NCBI RefSeq assembly: GCF_019900845.1 | Contig: NZ_CP074570.1 | Location: 372,001-436,000, forward strand | Source of the DNA: Paraneptunicella aestuarii | Lineage (GTDB): Bacteria; Pseudomonadota; Gammaproteobacteria; Enterobacterales; Alteromonadaceae | Length of the DNA stretch: 64,000 nt | Direction: 5' to 3' | Shown here: piece after piece, positions 1 through 9,339 of the stretch | How the letters are laid out: every line of letters begins with the position of its first letter | How positions within the stretch are numbered: the first letter of the stretch is position 1 | Notes under the pieces: model-generated | Told to the model about the DNA's origin: nothing | The model's database searches: none | The model's input: only the letters and a program-made list of their open reading frames with translations | Made by a program: the position numbers and the translations under genes

Positions 1-411
1 CCGTTGCGAAGAAGTCTGGAACAACTCAAGGAAAGAATTGGCAAGGTTAATTTGAGTTTGAGGGAGCAAACGGTCGATTTAATCCCCGCTAACAAGATGC
101 CAAAAGTATTAGAGAAAATTCTGGCGCAATCGACCAAACTTAAGTTAATCAGTATGAGTTCTATTCCCCCGGTGAGAATGATGGATATTAATTCTGATAG
201 CGGTGATAGTGTGAATCTGTTCCAGCATGGTGTGATGTTGGTGTTGGAAGGCGAATATATGGATATTTTGAATTATCTGGACGAGATCGAAAATTTAGAA
301 TGGCGGTTTTACTGGAAACGTTTCAATTATCTGGTTCTGGAGCATCCTGTTGCTCGCGTTGAGATTGAACTATATACCTTAAGTACCAGTAAAGCTTTCA
401 TAGGTGTTTGA
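1..411 (+). CDS. mshJ: MSHA biogenesis protein MshJ (5' partial)
   Basis: This is the C-terminal 136 codons of a PilO-like protein. The reading frame is open from base 1, so the start lies outside the window. MshJ belongs to the inner-membrane alignment subcomplex (MshI/J, analogous to PilN/O) that links the motor to the secretin. The visible part is the periplasmic ferredoxin-like region and ends in the TLSTSKAFIGV tail. mshK follows after 3 bases, which fits the standard mshIJKLMNEGF order. The identification rests on that order as much as on the sequence, because PilO-like proteins diverge quickly. Confidence 0.85.
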   Translation, partial: PLRRSLEQLKERIGKVNLSLREQTVDLIPANKMPKVLEKILAQSTKLKLISMSSIPPVRMMDINSDSGDSVNLFQHGVMLVLEGEYMDILNYLDEIENLEWRFYWKRFNYLVLEHPVARVEIELYTLSTSKAFIGV

Positions 412-414
412 TTT

Positions 415-792
415 ATGAAGCAATGGCTGATTTTATTAAGTATTTTCTTTAGTTTGTTTGTGTCGGCAGCAGCTAGTGCTCAAACGATGTTTGACCCTAC
501 GCGACCACCAAAGAAAATGCAGGCAGTAGACGTTGAAGATGGTGCTGATGCCGAGCTTCAGGAAGATACTGCAACGGGCATACCCAAAGCGCTCGTTACT
601 GCGATTTATGTGACTGATAGCAGTCGTTATGCAATCATTAATGATGATATCGTTCATGAGGGTGAAACATGGAAAAATGTCGTTGTAAAAACGATAAATT
701 TGGATAATGTTGTGCTCGCCAAAAATGATATCCAAAAAGTGGTTGGTTTATTTAATATCGATGTAGCAAAAGAAACGGAATATGTTTATTAG
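415..792 (+). CDS. mshK: MSHA biogenesis protein MshK
   Basis: A 125-residue protein with a clear signal peptide (residues 1 to about 22, ending ASAQT). It carries the FDPTRPP motif typical of MshK/PilP-like periplasmic proteins. It probably contacts the MshL secretin from the inner-membrane side, as PilP does in other type IV pilus systems; that role is by analogy. Its 3' end overlaps mshL by 11 bases, which suggests translational coupling. Confidence 0.87.
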   Translation: MKQWLILLSIFFSLFVSAAASAQTMFDPTRPPKKMQAVDVEDGADAELQEDTATGIPKALVTAIYVTDSSRYAIINDDIVHEGETWKNVVVKTINLDNVVLAKNDIQKVVGLFNIDVAKETEYVY

Positions 793-2434
793 AGGTGTAT
801 GTCTTATTTGTGCAGTGATTTTACTCAGTGCTTGTCAAAGTGCTGGGCGTCCCCCTGCGCAAGTTGCGGTAGACGAGGCCATTGCAGATTCACAACCCGA
901 TACGCACAAGGTATCTCCCTTAAAAGATATTCCTGCGGATGTTTCTCGTGCATTGCAACCTTCATTGCCAGAACAACGAGAGCGAGTGTTATTTGGTGAA
1001 CCTCGTTATGATATTAAAGCGGAAGCTACGGCGGCTCGCGCATTTTTTGCCGGGTTAATCAAAGATAGCCCATACAGCATCGCCATTCATCCTGAAGTGA
1101 GTGGCAATATTACACTGGATTTGAAGCAGGTCAGGTTGCAAGACGTGTTTGATCTGGTGAGTGAGCTTTATGGCTATGATGTGCAGAGAAAGGGTAATGT
1201 TTATCGTATTTATCCTGCTGGAATGCGCACGGAAACCTTTAGCGTTAATTATTTGTTGATGCAGCGGGACGGCGTTACAACGAGCAGTATCAGTTCTGGT
1301 GGCGTATCACAGTTTGGTAATAACAATAATCGCACTGGCGGTACGAGTAATTTTTCTGGTAATAACCAGGGTTCTAATCAGTTCGGTAATAGCGGTTCCC
1401 AAGGTGGAGTTGCGGGTAATGGAACCAACATTTCTACATCCACACGTACTAACTTCTGGGAACAACTTCAATCCTCATTACTGTCTTTGATTGGAACGTC
1501 AGAAGGGCGCAGTGTGGTTGTTTCTCCGCAAGCCGGGTTGGTCACCGTTCGCGCCATGCCTGATGAATTACGTGAAGTGCGTAAGTTTTTAGAGGCTTCG
1601 CAAAGCAACATTCAGCGACAGGTGGTATTGGAAGCTCGAATTATAGAATTAACGCTCGACGATGAATATCAGCAGGGCATTAATTGGACTCAGGTTTTGT
1701 CTCATGCTGGTAGCACTGATTTTCGCTTTTCAGCTACAGGGCAGATTGCCAACAATACTATTTCCGGCGGATTGGGCGGTATTTCCAGCCTTGCTTTTGT
1801 GAATCAGGATTTCTCTGGCGTGGTTTCTTTGTTGTCGACGCAAGGTAATGTTCAGGTGCTTTCCAGCCCCAGAGTCACGGCGATCAACAACCAAAAAGCG
1901 GTGATTAAGGTGGGTAACGATGAGTATTTTGTTACTGATGTTTCTAATCAGAGCACAACCAATGCTAGCACTACGTCCAGCTCCCCCGATATTGAGTTAA
2001 CCCCTTTCTTCTCTGGTATTGCCTTAGATGTTACGCCGCAAATTGATGATAAAGGCGGCGTTTTGCTGCATGTGCATCCTTCTGTGGTTGAAACACAAGA
2101 GCAAGAGAAGATTGTCACGATTAATCAGGAACAGCTTATCTTGCCATTGGCACAAAGTAATATTCGTGAGTCGGATACTGTGATCCATGCCAAGTCGGGC
2201 GAAATTGTGGTTATTGGCGGGTTAATGCAGACATCGTCCAGTGAAGTGCATTCTAAAACCCCTATATTGGGCAGCGTTCCTATTTTGGGAGAGTTGTTCA
2301 AGAACCGTCGTGAGATTGAGCAAAAGAGAGAATTAGTCATTCTTATTAAGCCTACCGTTGTAGATAGTAATACCTGGAAGCAACAATTACTCCGTAGTCA
2401 GGAATATCTGGCTGACTGGTTATATGTGGAGTAA
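782..2434 (+). CDS. mshL: MSHA pilus secretin MshL
   Basis: A 550-residue outer-membrane secretin through which the pilus exits. The N-terminus is a lipoprotein signal with lipobox L15-S-A-C18. An N-domain (about residues 80-150) is followed by a Gly/Asn/Ser-rich linker (about 165-215) and a C-terminal secretin domain (about 265-530). The secretin domain contains VLSSPRVTAINNQKAVIKVG and the late IVVIGGLM strand. Length and order match MshL of Vibrio and Shewanella. It overlaps mshK by 11 bases, and mshM begins 3 bases after its stop. Confidence 0.95.
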   Translation: MFIRGVCLICAVILLSACQSAGRPPAQVAVDEAIADSQPDTHKVSPLKDIPADVSRALQPSLPEQRERVLFGEPRYDIKAEATAARAFFAGLIKDSPYSIAIHPEVSGNITLDLKQVRLQDVFDLVSELYGYDVQRKGNVYRIYPAGMRTETFSVNYLLMQRDGVTTSSISSGGVSQFGNNNNRTGGTSNFSGNNQGSNQFGNSGSQGGVAGNGTNISTSTRTNFWEQLQSSLLSLIGTSEGRSVVVSPQAGLVTVRAMPDELREVRKFLEASQSNIQRQVVLEARIIELTLDDEYQQGINWTQVLSHAGSTDFRFSATGQIANNTISGGLGGISSLAFVNQDFSGVVSLLSTQGNVQVLSSPRVTAINNQKAVIKVGNDEYFVTDVSNQSTTNASTTSSSPDIELTPFFSGIALDVTPQIDDKGGVLLHVHPSVVETQEQEKIVTINQEQLILPLAQSNIRESDTVIHAKSGEIVVIGGLMQTSSSEVHSKTPILGSVPILGELFKNRREIEQKRELVILIKPTVVDSNTWKQQLLRSQEYLADWLYVE

Positions 2435-2437
2435 GGC

Positions 2438-3349
2438 ATGTATTTATATCATTTTGGGATCACTGAACTTCCGTTTACGTTAACGCCAAATACCAGTTAT
2501 TTTTATGGCTTGCCTACTCATAACCAGGCATTGCAAGTGCTCAATACCGCATTGCAGTCGGGGGAAGGGTTTATCAAGGTTACGGGTGAAGTCGGTACTG
2601 GAAAAACCTTGATTTGCCGTAAACTTCTTAATGAACTTCCCGATCACTTTGTCACTGCCTATATTCCTAATCCATATTTGAACCCTGAGGAATTACGCCG
2701 CGCAGTAGCAACGGAACTGAGTGTTGAACTCAGCGAAAGAGCCGATCAACAGGAGTTCACTCAGCGTATTCAGAAAAAACTGATTGATATTCATCGTGGT
2801 GGTAATTCAGTGGTACTTATCATTGATGAAGCTCAGGCATTGCCACTGGAAAGCCTGGAAGTGATGCGCCTGTTTACCAATCTGGAGACGGAGTCGCGCA
2901 AGTTACTCCAGGTTGTATTGTTTGGGCAGCCTGAGTTGGATGAAAAACTGTCACGTTCAGAATTGCGCCAATTAAGGCAGAGGATCACCTTTTCCTACAG
3001 TCTGGATAAGATGGATAAGGATCAACTGTACCATTACGTTAAGCATCGTTTGAAAATTGCTGGCTATCGTGGCGGTGATGTCTTCAGCCGTCGTGTGTGC
3101 TCGGAATTGTATCGAGCATCGGAAGGTACGCCCAGAATGGTGAATGTGCTGTGCCATAAGGCTTTAATGCTGGCCTATGGTGAAGGCAAAAATCACGTGC
3201 TCAAAAAGCACATGCAACTGGCGATTAAAGATACAGATGCATGTAAGCAAAGGCCAAAGTTTCAGTGGTTATGGTATGTGGCTGTTCCTGTTTTGATCGG
3301 TGTGGCTACGGTTGCCTGGCATTTTGTTAATGGAGCAGGACTAAGTTGA
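2438..3349 (+). CDS. mshM: MSHA biogenesis AAA ATPase MshM
   Basis: A 303-residue ExeA-like AAA ATPase. It has Walker A TGEVGTGKT at about residues 48-56 and Walker B VVLIIDEAQAL near residue 128. A single C-terminal transmembrane helix (WYVAVPVLIGVATVAW) anchors it to the inner membrane. By analogy with ExeA/GspA it may help place the secretin through the peptidoglycan. The stop codon overlaps the TTG start of mshN in a TTGA junction. Confidence 0.93.
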   Translation: MYLYHFGITELPFTLTPNTSYFYGLPTHNQALQVLNTALQSGEGFIKVTGEVGTGKTLICRKLLNELPDHFVTAYIPNPYLNPEELRRAVATELSVELSERADQQEFTQRIQKKLIDIHRGGNSVVLIIDEAQALPLESLEVMRLFTNLETESRKLLQVVLFGQPELDEKLSRSELRQLRQRITFSYSLDKMDKDQLYHYVKHRLKIAGYRGGDVFSRRVCSELYRASEGTPRMVNVLCHKALMLAYGEGKNHVLKKHMQLAIKDTDACKQRPKFQWLWYVAVPVLIGVATVAWHFVNGAGLS

Positions 3350-4536
3350 GCGTAGTAAACAAAATGCTGCAGGATCTTGAACAGCGTAATGACGGAAATG
3401 GTAATGAACCTGCCGATTACCAGAAAAAACAAGCTCTTCATACGAGAAAGTTGCTGCTGTTCATCATTATTCTATTGCTGGTTGCTATCGGGTATTTCTC
3501 CTTTCGCCATGTTGGCAGTGCGGTATTTATTGAAGCTTTTGAAAAGCTGGGATTATTCGAGCAAGAGCAGCCTCGTGAGAAAAGTAAAAAGGTTTCAGTG
3601 AATAGTGAGCTGGACAGAATGATGCCAGCTCGAAGTGGAAACGATAATACAGAGGCTACTGCCCCTGTTGAGAACAAGGTGGCGCAAAGCAGCACTGTTG
3701 AGCAATCTGCTTCTATGACTGCAAGTCAGGCAATCAATACAACATCTGATGCCAACCCGCAGACTGAACAGCCTTCCGATGTGCAAAAGGAAGCATCTTT
3801 AAATACCGGAGCTGCTGAAGACTATACAAAGACCCGTGAAGGCGAAATGTCTGATGCCTTAGAGGCTGAAAGTACAATGGATGAAGCCACAGCTATGGTA
3901 GATGACTCTTCTGATGCTTCCGGAAAGGAAACATTTGAAGTGTCCCGATCTGCCGAAATGTCTGTTGAAGATAAAATCGCTTCCTTGTTAACAGCGGCTA
4001 ATGAAGCGGTTCAAGCGGAACGTATCCCATCGGCGATAGCAGCTTTTAATGCCATTTTGGAATTGCAGCCTTCCCGTCATGATGTCAGAAAGCGTCTAGC
4101 TGTTTTGTTGTATTCCAATGATCAGGAATCGGATGCTGAAACACTGCTTCGACAAGGTATGGACTTAGCGCCCGACAGAATCGATTTGCGTTTGATGTTG
4201 GGGCGGTTATTGCATCGTCAGCAGAAAACGACAGAGCTTTATAATGTTTTGAAAGTCGTGAGACCTTCCGTTGAGCAGAATTCCGAATATATCTCTTTAT
4301 TAGCTATGGCTGCGCAGCAGTTGAATTATCATCAGGAAGCCAGCGAATTATATGGTCTGTTAGCGTCTTATGAGCCTGAGCAATCTCGCTGGTGGTTGGG
4401 GATCGCCATTTCCAGCGACAAGATGCAAAATGTGCCACTTGCTTTGGATGCTTACCGTCGAGTTCAAGATTTAAATCAATTATCTGTTTCGGTGATGGAA
4501 TTTGTGAAACAACGCATTAAGGCTTTAGGAGGGTGA
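3346..4536 (+). CDS. mshN: MSHA biogenesis TPR protein MshN
   Basis: A 396-residue protein read from a TTG start that overlaps the mshM stop. A short cytoplasmic N-terminus beginning SVVNKMLQDLEQR leads to one transmembrane helix (about residues 34-52). A long acidic, Ser/Thr/Glu-rich low-complexity stretch (about 75-200) follows, then a C-terminal TPR region (about 205-396). This architecture and position are those of MshN, which probably acts as a periplasmic scaffold during pilus assembly. The low-complexity part is expected to evolve quickly. Confidence 0.88.
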   Translation: MSVVNKMLQDLEQRNDGNGNEPADYQKKQALHTRKLLLFIIILLLVAIGYFSFRHVGSAVFIEAFEKLGLFEQEQPREKSKKVSVNSELDRMMPARSGNDNTEATAPVENKVAQSSTVEQSASMTASQAINTTSDANPQTEQPSDVQKEASLNTGAAEDYTKTREGEMSDALEAESTMDEATAMVDDSSDASGKETFEVSRSAEMSVEDKIASLLTAANEAVQAERIPSAIAAFNAILELQPSRHDVRKRLAVLLYSNDQESDAETLLRQGMDLAPDRIDLRLMLGRLLHRQQKTTELYNVLKVVRPSVEQNSEYISLLAMAAQQLNYHQEASELYGLLASYEPEQSRWWLGIAISSDKMQNVPLALDAYRRVQDLNQLSVSVMEFVKQRIKALGG

Positions 4537-4537
4537 T

Positions 4538-6325
4538 ATGAAGCCTAAGCTAAAGATGCGATTAGGGGATTTGCTGGTTCACGAATCCGTTATCACCGAA
4601 GAACAACTGCAACAAGCATTGCAGACGCAGCACCAGTCGGGGCGAAAACTGGGGCAGGCATTAATAGATTTGGGATTTGTCAGTGAAGAGGGATTGCTTA
4701 ACTTCCTGTCTCAACAGCTTCATATACCATTACTGGATATTTCTCAGCGTCAAATTGCCCCTGGTGTTATCAAGCTGATTTCCGAAGTTCAGGCGCGGCG
4801 CTTAAAAGCGATTGCTATCGAAGACCGTGGCGGTAGCGTGCTGGTTGGAATGAGTGACCCGGCAGACTTGTCGGTGGTTGATACTTTATCGGGCATTATC
4901 TCGAAGCCGATAGAGCTGGCTATCGTTAGGGAAAAACAGCTCTACAACGCATTTGATACTTATTATCGTCGAACCGAAGATATTGCGTCGTTTGCTCAGG
5001 CATTGGCAACTGAGCATAAAGATGATGAAGAGTTTGATCTTTCTATTGCGGCAAGTACGGAAGAAGAAGACACAACCGTCGCTAAACTACTTCAATCTAT
5101 CTTTGAAGATGCGGTGCAGATGAATGCTTCCGATATTCACATTGAACCTGATGAACGAGCATTGCGTATTCGTCAGCGCGTGGATGGGGTTTTGCAGGAG
5201 AGTCTTATTAATGAACGCAATATCGCCAATGCCTTGGTATTGCGTTTGAAGCTGATGTCTGGCCTGGATATTTCCGAGAAACGTTTGCCACAGGATGGAC
5301 GTACCAATATTCGTATTAAAGGGCGCTCTATTGATGTCAGGGTATCAACCATGCCGGTTCAATATGGCGAGTCTGTGGTTATGCGTTTGCTGGATCAGTC
5401 GGCAGGTTTGCTTACTTTGGAGCAAACGGGGATGCCTGATCGACTGTTGCATCGTTTCCGATTGTTACTCCATCGTCCACATGGTTTGATTCTGGTTACC
5501 GGGCCTACAGGTTCCGGTAAAACCACGACCTTATATGGTGCATTAAGTGAACTGAATAAGCCTGAGAAGAAGATTATTACGGTTGAGGATCCTGTTGAAT
5601 ATCGCTTGCCGCGTATTAATCAGGTACAAACCAATAGCAAAATTGGGCTCAATTTTTCCAATGTATTGCGTACGACTTTGCGTCAAGACCCTGACATTAT
5701 CATGGTGGGTGAGATGCGGGATCATGAAACTGTTGAAATCGGTTTGCGTGGCGCATTAACCGGTCACTTGGTACTTTCGACCCTGCACACCAATGATTCA
5801 ATCAGTAGTGCTATTCGTTTACTCGATATGGGCGCTCCGGGTTACTTGGTGGCGAGTTCTTTGCGGGCTATTGTTGCCCAGCGTCTGGTGCGACGAGTAT
5901 GCGATAATTGTAAGATCGAATATTTCCCTACAGCAGATGAATTGTTTTGGCTGAAAAATGTTGAGGGGAAATATCCCGAGGCTAAGTTTCACAAGGGAAT
6001 GGGCTGCCAAAGTTGTCATCAGACCGGTTATAAGGGACGTATCGGTGTATTTGAATTGCTGGAAATGACAGAAAGCATGATGAATGCGTTGAAAGACAGT
6101 GATACGGGCGCATTTTCTCGAGCCGCGCTTTCATGCCCGGGGTTTGTTCCCTTGGCAAAATCAGCATTAGAGTACGCCAAGCTGGGTGTTACCACGGTTG
6201 AAGAAGTGCTCAAACTGGTTGAAATGGTCGCGGATGATGAAGAAAAACTTCGAGAGCTCGAAGGTGTTGAGGATGAGAAAGGCACTGATGCACAGAATGT
6301 AGGGGCTGGAGATGGCAACGTTTAG
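4538..6325 (+). CDS. mshE: MSHA pilus extension ATPase MshE
   Basis: A 595-residue GspE/PilB-family secretion ATPase that powers MSHA pilus extension. Two tandem MshEN motifs open the protein: RLGDLL at residue 8 and KLGQAL at residue 37, each followed by a hydrophobic pattern and Gln. Family members with these motifs bind c-di-GMP. The ATPase core has Walker A GPTGSGKTTTLYG near residue 322, the LRQDPDIIMVGEMRD box, and a late zinc motif (CDNC and CQSC). The N-terminal motifs predict pilus extension controlled by c-di-GMP. It overlaps mshG by 14 bases. Confidence 0.96.
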   Translation: MKPKLKMRLGDLLVHESVITEEQLQQALQTQHQSGRKLGQALIDLGFVSEEGLLNFLSQQLHIPLLDISQRQIAPGVIKLISEVQARRLKAIAIEDRGGSVLVGMSDPADLSVVDTLSGIISKPIELAIVREKQLYNAFDTYYRRTEDIASFAQALATEHKDDEEFDLSIAASTEEEDTTVAKLLQSIFEDAVQMNASDIHIEPDERALRIRQRVDGVLQESLINERNIANALVLRLKLMSGLDISEKRLPQDGRTNIRIKGRSIDVRVSTMPVQYGESVVMRLLDQSAGLLTLEQTGMPDRLLHRFRLLLHRPHGLILVTGPTGSGKTTTLYGALSELNKPEKKIITVEDPVEYRLPRINQVQTNSKIGLNFSNVLRTTLRQDPDIIMVGEMRDHETVEIGLRGALTGHLVLSTLHTNDSISSAIRLLDMGAPGYLVASSLRAIVAQRLVRRVCDNCKIEYFPTADELFWLKNVEGKYPEAKFHKGMGCQSCHQTGYKGRIGVFELLEMTESMMNALKDSDTGAFSRAALSCPGFVPLAKSALEYAKLGVTTVEEVLKLVEMVADDEEKLRELEGVEDEKGTDAQNVGAGDGNV

Positions 6326-7571
6326 CTATTCTGCTCGTGATGCCAGCGGAGGCTTGGTCAAAGGTAACATTGATGCACCAGATCAAAATACCGCAGCTCA
6401 GGTTTTGCGTAGGCGTAATGTTACCCCCGTCAGTATTGTTCTAGCCACTAAGAAATCGAGTGGTAAAAAGCGTTCAGATAAAGCGAATGTTGCTTCTGGT
6501 GGAATTTTATCTGATTTCTTTGCTCCCGCAGTCACGCTGGATGATTTGATTATTTTTTCTCGCCAGATGTATTCATTGATGAAAGCCGGTATTCCTATTC
6601 TTCGGGCGGTGAGTGGTTTGGCGGATACAACTCTGTCTAAACGTATGCGCGAAGCCTTAATTGATGTAGGGCAGCAATTGGAGCGAGGACGAAGTTTTTC
6701 GTCGGCATTAAATCATCACCCTAAAATATTCAGTCAGCTTTATGTCAGCATTATTCACGTTGGTGAGAATACCGGTAAGCTCGATGAAGCTTGCATGCAA
6801 TTAGCGGAGTATCTGGAACGTGAGCAGGAAACACGTAAGCAGATTAAATCTGCGACACGCTATCCTATGTTCGTGGTTATCGCTATTGTTATTGCATTGA
6901 TTGTGATGAACATTTTTGTTATTCCAACCTTTGCAGGCATGTTTGAGAAATTCGGTGCAGAATTGCCATTTTTGACTCGATTCTTGTTAAATATGTCAGA
7001 TTTCTTTGTGCATCAAGGGCACTTTATTATTGTTGGGGTAATAGGTTCTGTATACTTTTTGCGCCGTTATCTTAAGACTGAAAATGGTCGCTATCGCTGG
7101 GATCGATACAAGCTCAAGTTACCCGCTGTAGGTAGTATCTTTGAGCGCTCATTATTAGCGCGTTTTAGTCGTAGCTTTGCCATGATGCTGAAGGCCGGAG
7201 TACCTTTGACTCATGCTTTGAACCTTACTGCTGATGCGGTCGATAACGCCTTTATGTCGTCACGTATTGTGGGTATGCGTCAGAATATTGAACGTGGTGA
7301 AAGTTTATCCCGAGTCGCGGCTGGTAGTGGGCTTTTCACCCCTCTGGTTATGCAGATGATTGGCGTGGGAGAAGAGACGGGGCGAATTGATGAACTTCTC
7401 ATGGATGTCGCAGAATATTACGAACGGGAAGTGGATTACGATTTAAAAAGTCTAACATCAAAAATAGAACCTATTTTGATCACTATAGTGTCGGTAATGG
7501 TACTTGTTCTGGCGTTGGGTATATTTACTCCTATGTGGGATATGATGAGTGCTACGAAAGGTGGAAGATGA
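6312..7571 (+). CDS. mshG: MSHA inner-membrane platform protein MshG
   Basis: A 419-residue GspF/PilC-family polytopic protein. It has two homologous T2SSF domains (about residues 80-205 and 280-405), each with the MLKAGVPL / MKAGIPIL and GEETGRIDELL / GENTGKLDEAC pattern, and three hydrophobic segments. It forms the platform that couples MshE ATP turnover to pilin insertion. The start overlaps mshE by 14 bases, and the stop overlaps the mshF start in an ATGA junction. Confidence 0.95.
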   Translation: MATFSYSARDASGGLVKGNIDAPDQNTAAQVLRRRNVTPVSIVLATKKSSGKKRSDKANVASGGILSDFFAPAVTLDDLIIFSRQMYSLMKAGIPILRAVSGLADTTLSKRMREALIDVGQQLERGRSFSSALNHHPKIFSQLYVSIIHVGENTGKLDEACMQLAEYLEREQETRKQIKSATRYPMFVVIAIVIALIVMNIFVIPTFAGMFEKFGAELPFLTRFLLNMSDFFVHQGHFIIVGVIGSVYFLRRYLKTENGRYRWDRYKLKLPAVGSIFERSLLARFSRSFAMMLKAGVPLTHALNLTADAVDNAFMSSRIVGMRQNIERGESLSRVAAGSGLFTPLVMQMIGVGEETGRIDELLMDVAEYYEREVDYDLKSLTSKIEPILITIVSVMVLVLALGIFTPMWDMMSATKGGR

Positions 7572-8074
7572 TAAGTCATGCTCAAGACGAAGGTCGTAAA
7601 CTCTTTTTCGGCATAATAATTGCCGTGCTATTTGCACTATTCATGACAGTCTTTATTTGGTTTATGTCAAAAAATAAACCAAGTATTGATAAGGTTGCAA
7701 TGAGTACAGTGGCAGACAGCTTTGCCACCAGCGTGGTTAATGCTCATTGGCAGTGGCGAGCGGAAGGACAGCCTAACCGTATCATTCTGGTCAGTTATAA
7801 CCGTGAAGGGAAGGAAACGGATAGGCGACCTGTCACTATGAGTCATCTTGGCTGGCCAAGAGTTGAGCCAAATAGTGATGGATGTGCGGCATTGTGGAAG
7901 TCTGTACTTGGAATTCCTATGACATTACAAGGGTTTCGAGTGCAACCAGAGTTTTATGATGGCCTTGATATTAGCGGCAAAATACTGGATTCGTATTGTA
8001 AATACAGTGTCGCGATAGGGCCGTATTTTGAGTATAAAATTTATACCGGGAATGTAACCAAGTCTGATGGATAG
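7568..8074 (+). CDS. mshF: MSHA biogenesis protein MshF
   Basis: A 168-residue protein. The start at 7568 is chosen because it overlaps the mshG stop (ATGATAA) and follows GGTGGAAG; a longer frame from 7535 would run into mshG. One transmembrane helix at residues about 14-35 is followed by a periplasmic domain with two Cys. MshF is a conserved member of the locus and its biochemical role is not established. It closes the biogenesis block ahead of the pilin genes. Confidence 0.83.
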   Translation: MISHAQDEGRKLFFGIIIAVLFALFMTVFIWFMSKNKPSIDKVAMSTVADSFATSVVNAHWQWRAEGQPNRIILVSYNREGKETDRRPVTMSHLGWPRVEPNSDGCAALWKSVLGIPMTLQGFRVQPEFYDGLDISGKILDSYCKYSVAIGPYFEYKIYTGNVTKSDG

Positions 8075-8107
8075 GGCATTAGACTAATTGCCTATTTTCC
8101 TATTTTA
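8071..8107 (+). terminator. possible weak terminator after mshF
   Basis: GGCATTAG pairs with CTAATTGCC, leaving one bulge, directly after the mshF stop. The hairpin is followed by two short T tracts. This fits partial termination between the biogenesis block and the separately expressed pilin genes. The stem is not strong. Confidence 0.35.
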
Positions 8108-8253
8108 GTTTCAACCTGATATTTAGGGGTAAGAAGATAAGTGAGCTTATTCCATTGTATGCCGGGAAATGAACTGAGGCTGGTTATGAGTGTCTATAAG
8201 AGTGTTTATTTAAAAGGTTGAGACAAGGGGTCTTATCCTGCTTGGAGTATTTT

Positions 8254-8838
8254 ATGCAACGTGGTTTCTCGCTAATTGAACTGGTCATTGTTGTTGTTGT
8301 GTTGGGCTTACTAGCCGCTACAGCATTGCCTCGTTTTTTGGATGTGACCGATGACGCGGAAGACGCGACAGTTGAAGGTGTTGCAGGTGGTTTTGCCACT
8401 GGTGTTGGTTTGATTAGAGCGCAATGGGAAATTGAAGGACGTCCAAAAGAAAACCAGGGGGCGAATGTGACATTTGTGACATTGGATGGAATTCAGATTG
8501 GCGTAGATAAAGATACGGGGTATCCTACTGGGCAGGCATCGACTAATACGGAAGATGTTGATATTTCCAACCTGGATTGTGAGAGTATTTTTAATCTGAT
8601 TATCCAAAGTGCGCCGACAATTACCTCGACGTGGGATTCCGGAGCGGAACCTTTTCAGAATTTTCGCTACTTTACCAAAACCAATTCTGGGGCTGGTGCG
8701 GCTGGAAATGATGTATGTTTTTATTATTTGACACAAACGGTAAAAAATGAAACCGCTGAGCCTAATGATAACGGTGTAGGAAATGGGTTCATTTATGATC
8801 CAAGAATCGGCCAGGTTACTGTGTTTAGTAATAATTAA
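8254..8838 (+). CDS. mshB: MSHA minor prepilin MshB
   Basis: A 194-residue type IV prepilin-like protein. The ATG at 8254 is chosen because it puts only four residues (MQRG) before the prepilin peptidase site G|FSLIELVIVVVVLG and follows GGAGTA. The hydrophobic N-terminal helix ends in the PRFLDVTDDA motif shared with MshA. A Cys pair lies in the C-terminal domain. It sits immediately upstream of mshA, as in other MSHA loci. Confidence 0.9.
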   Translation: MQRGFSLIELVIVVVVLGLLAATALPRFLDVTDDAEDATVEGVAGGFATGVGLIRAQWEIEGRPKENQGANVTFVTLDGIQIGVDKDTGYPTGQASTNTEDVDISNLDCESIFNLIIQSAPTITSTWDSGAEPFQNFRYFTKTNSGAGAAGNDVCFYYLTQTVKNETAEPNDNGVGNGFIYDPRIGQVTVFSNN

Positions 8839-8895
8839 TAATTCTTTATTTAAGTGCTAACAACTTTTGATTTTTATTGATTTGGGGTATTGAAA

Positions 8896-9339
8896 ATGAA
8901 ACAACAAAGCGGTTTTACATTGATTGAATTAATCATTGTTATTGTTATTTTGGGTATTTTGGCTGTTACGGCTGCTCCCAAGTTCATTAATATTCAAGAC
9001 GATGCAGCTGAGTCTGCCGCTGAAGGTATCGTTGGTGCGCTGAATAGTGCCGCTGTTAGTGTTCGTGGCGCAGCGCTAGTTCGCGGCGTAGCTACTGCTG
9101 GTGGTAACGTAAGCGCATCTGGTTCTAACGTAGCGGTTGTTGCTGGTGGTTATCCTGCAGCAACGGCGGCTGGTATTGCAAGCGCTGTGGATATTGACTC
9201 TTCATGGACTGGCGCAGTGAGCGGTACTTTATATGTTTACCAAAATGCATCTGGTAACTGTACTGTGAGCTATTCAGTAACTGCTAATGCTGCTAACCCT
9301 GCTTTCTCTGCGGGTGTTGTATCTGGTTGTACTAACTAA
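8896..9339 (+). CDS. mshA: MSHA major pilin MshA
   Basis: A 147-residue class IV pilin with a short leader (MKQQSG) and cleavage before [14 protein letters not shown]. The mature N-terminal helix carries the Glu at position +5 and is followed by [12 protein letters not shown]. The body is Ala/Gly/Ser/Val-rich with a C-terminal disulfide candidate (two Cys near 120 and 145). The ATG at 8896 is preferred over an in-frame TTG at 8890. The gene converges on the pglL-like gene with a 4-base overlap of stop codons. Confidence 0.94.
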   Translation: MKQQSGFTLIELIIVIVILGILAVTAAPKFINIQDDAAESAAEGIVGALNSAAVSVRGAALVRGVATAGGNVSASGSNVAVVAGGYPAATAAGIASAVDIDSSWTGAVSGTLYVYQNASGNCTVSYSVTANAANPAFSAGVVSGCTN

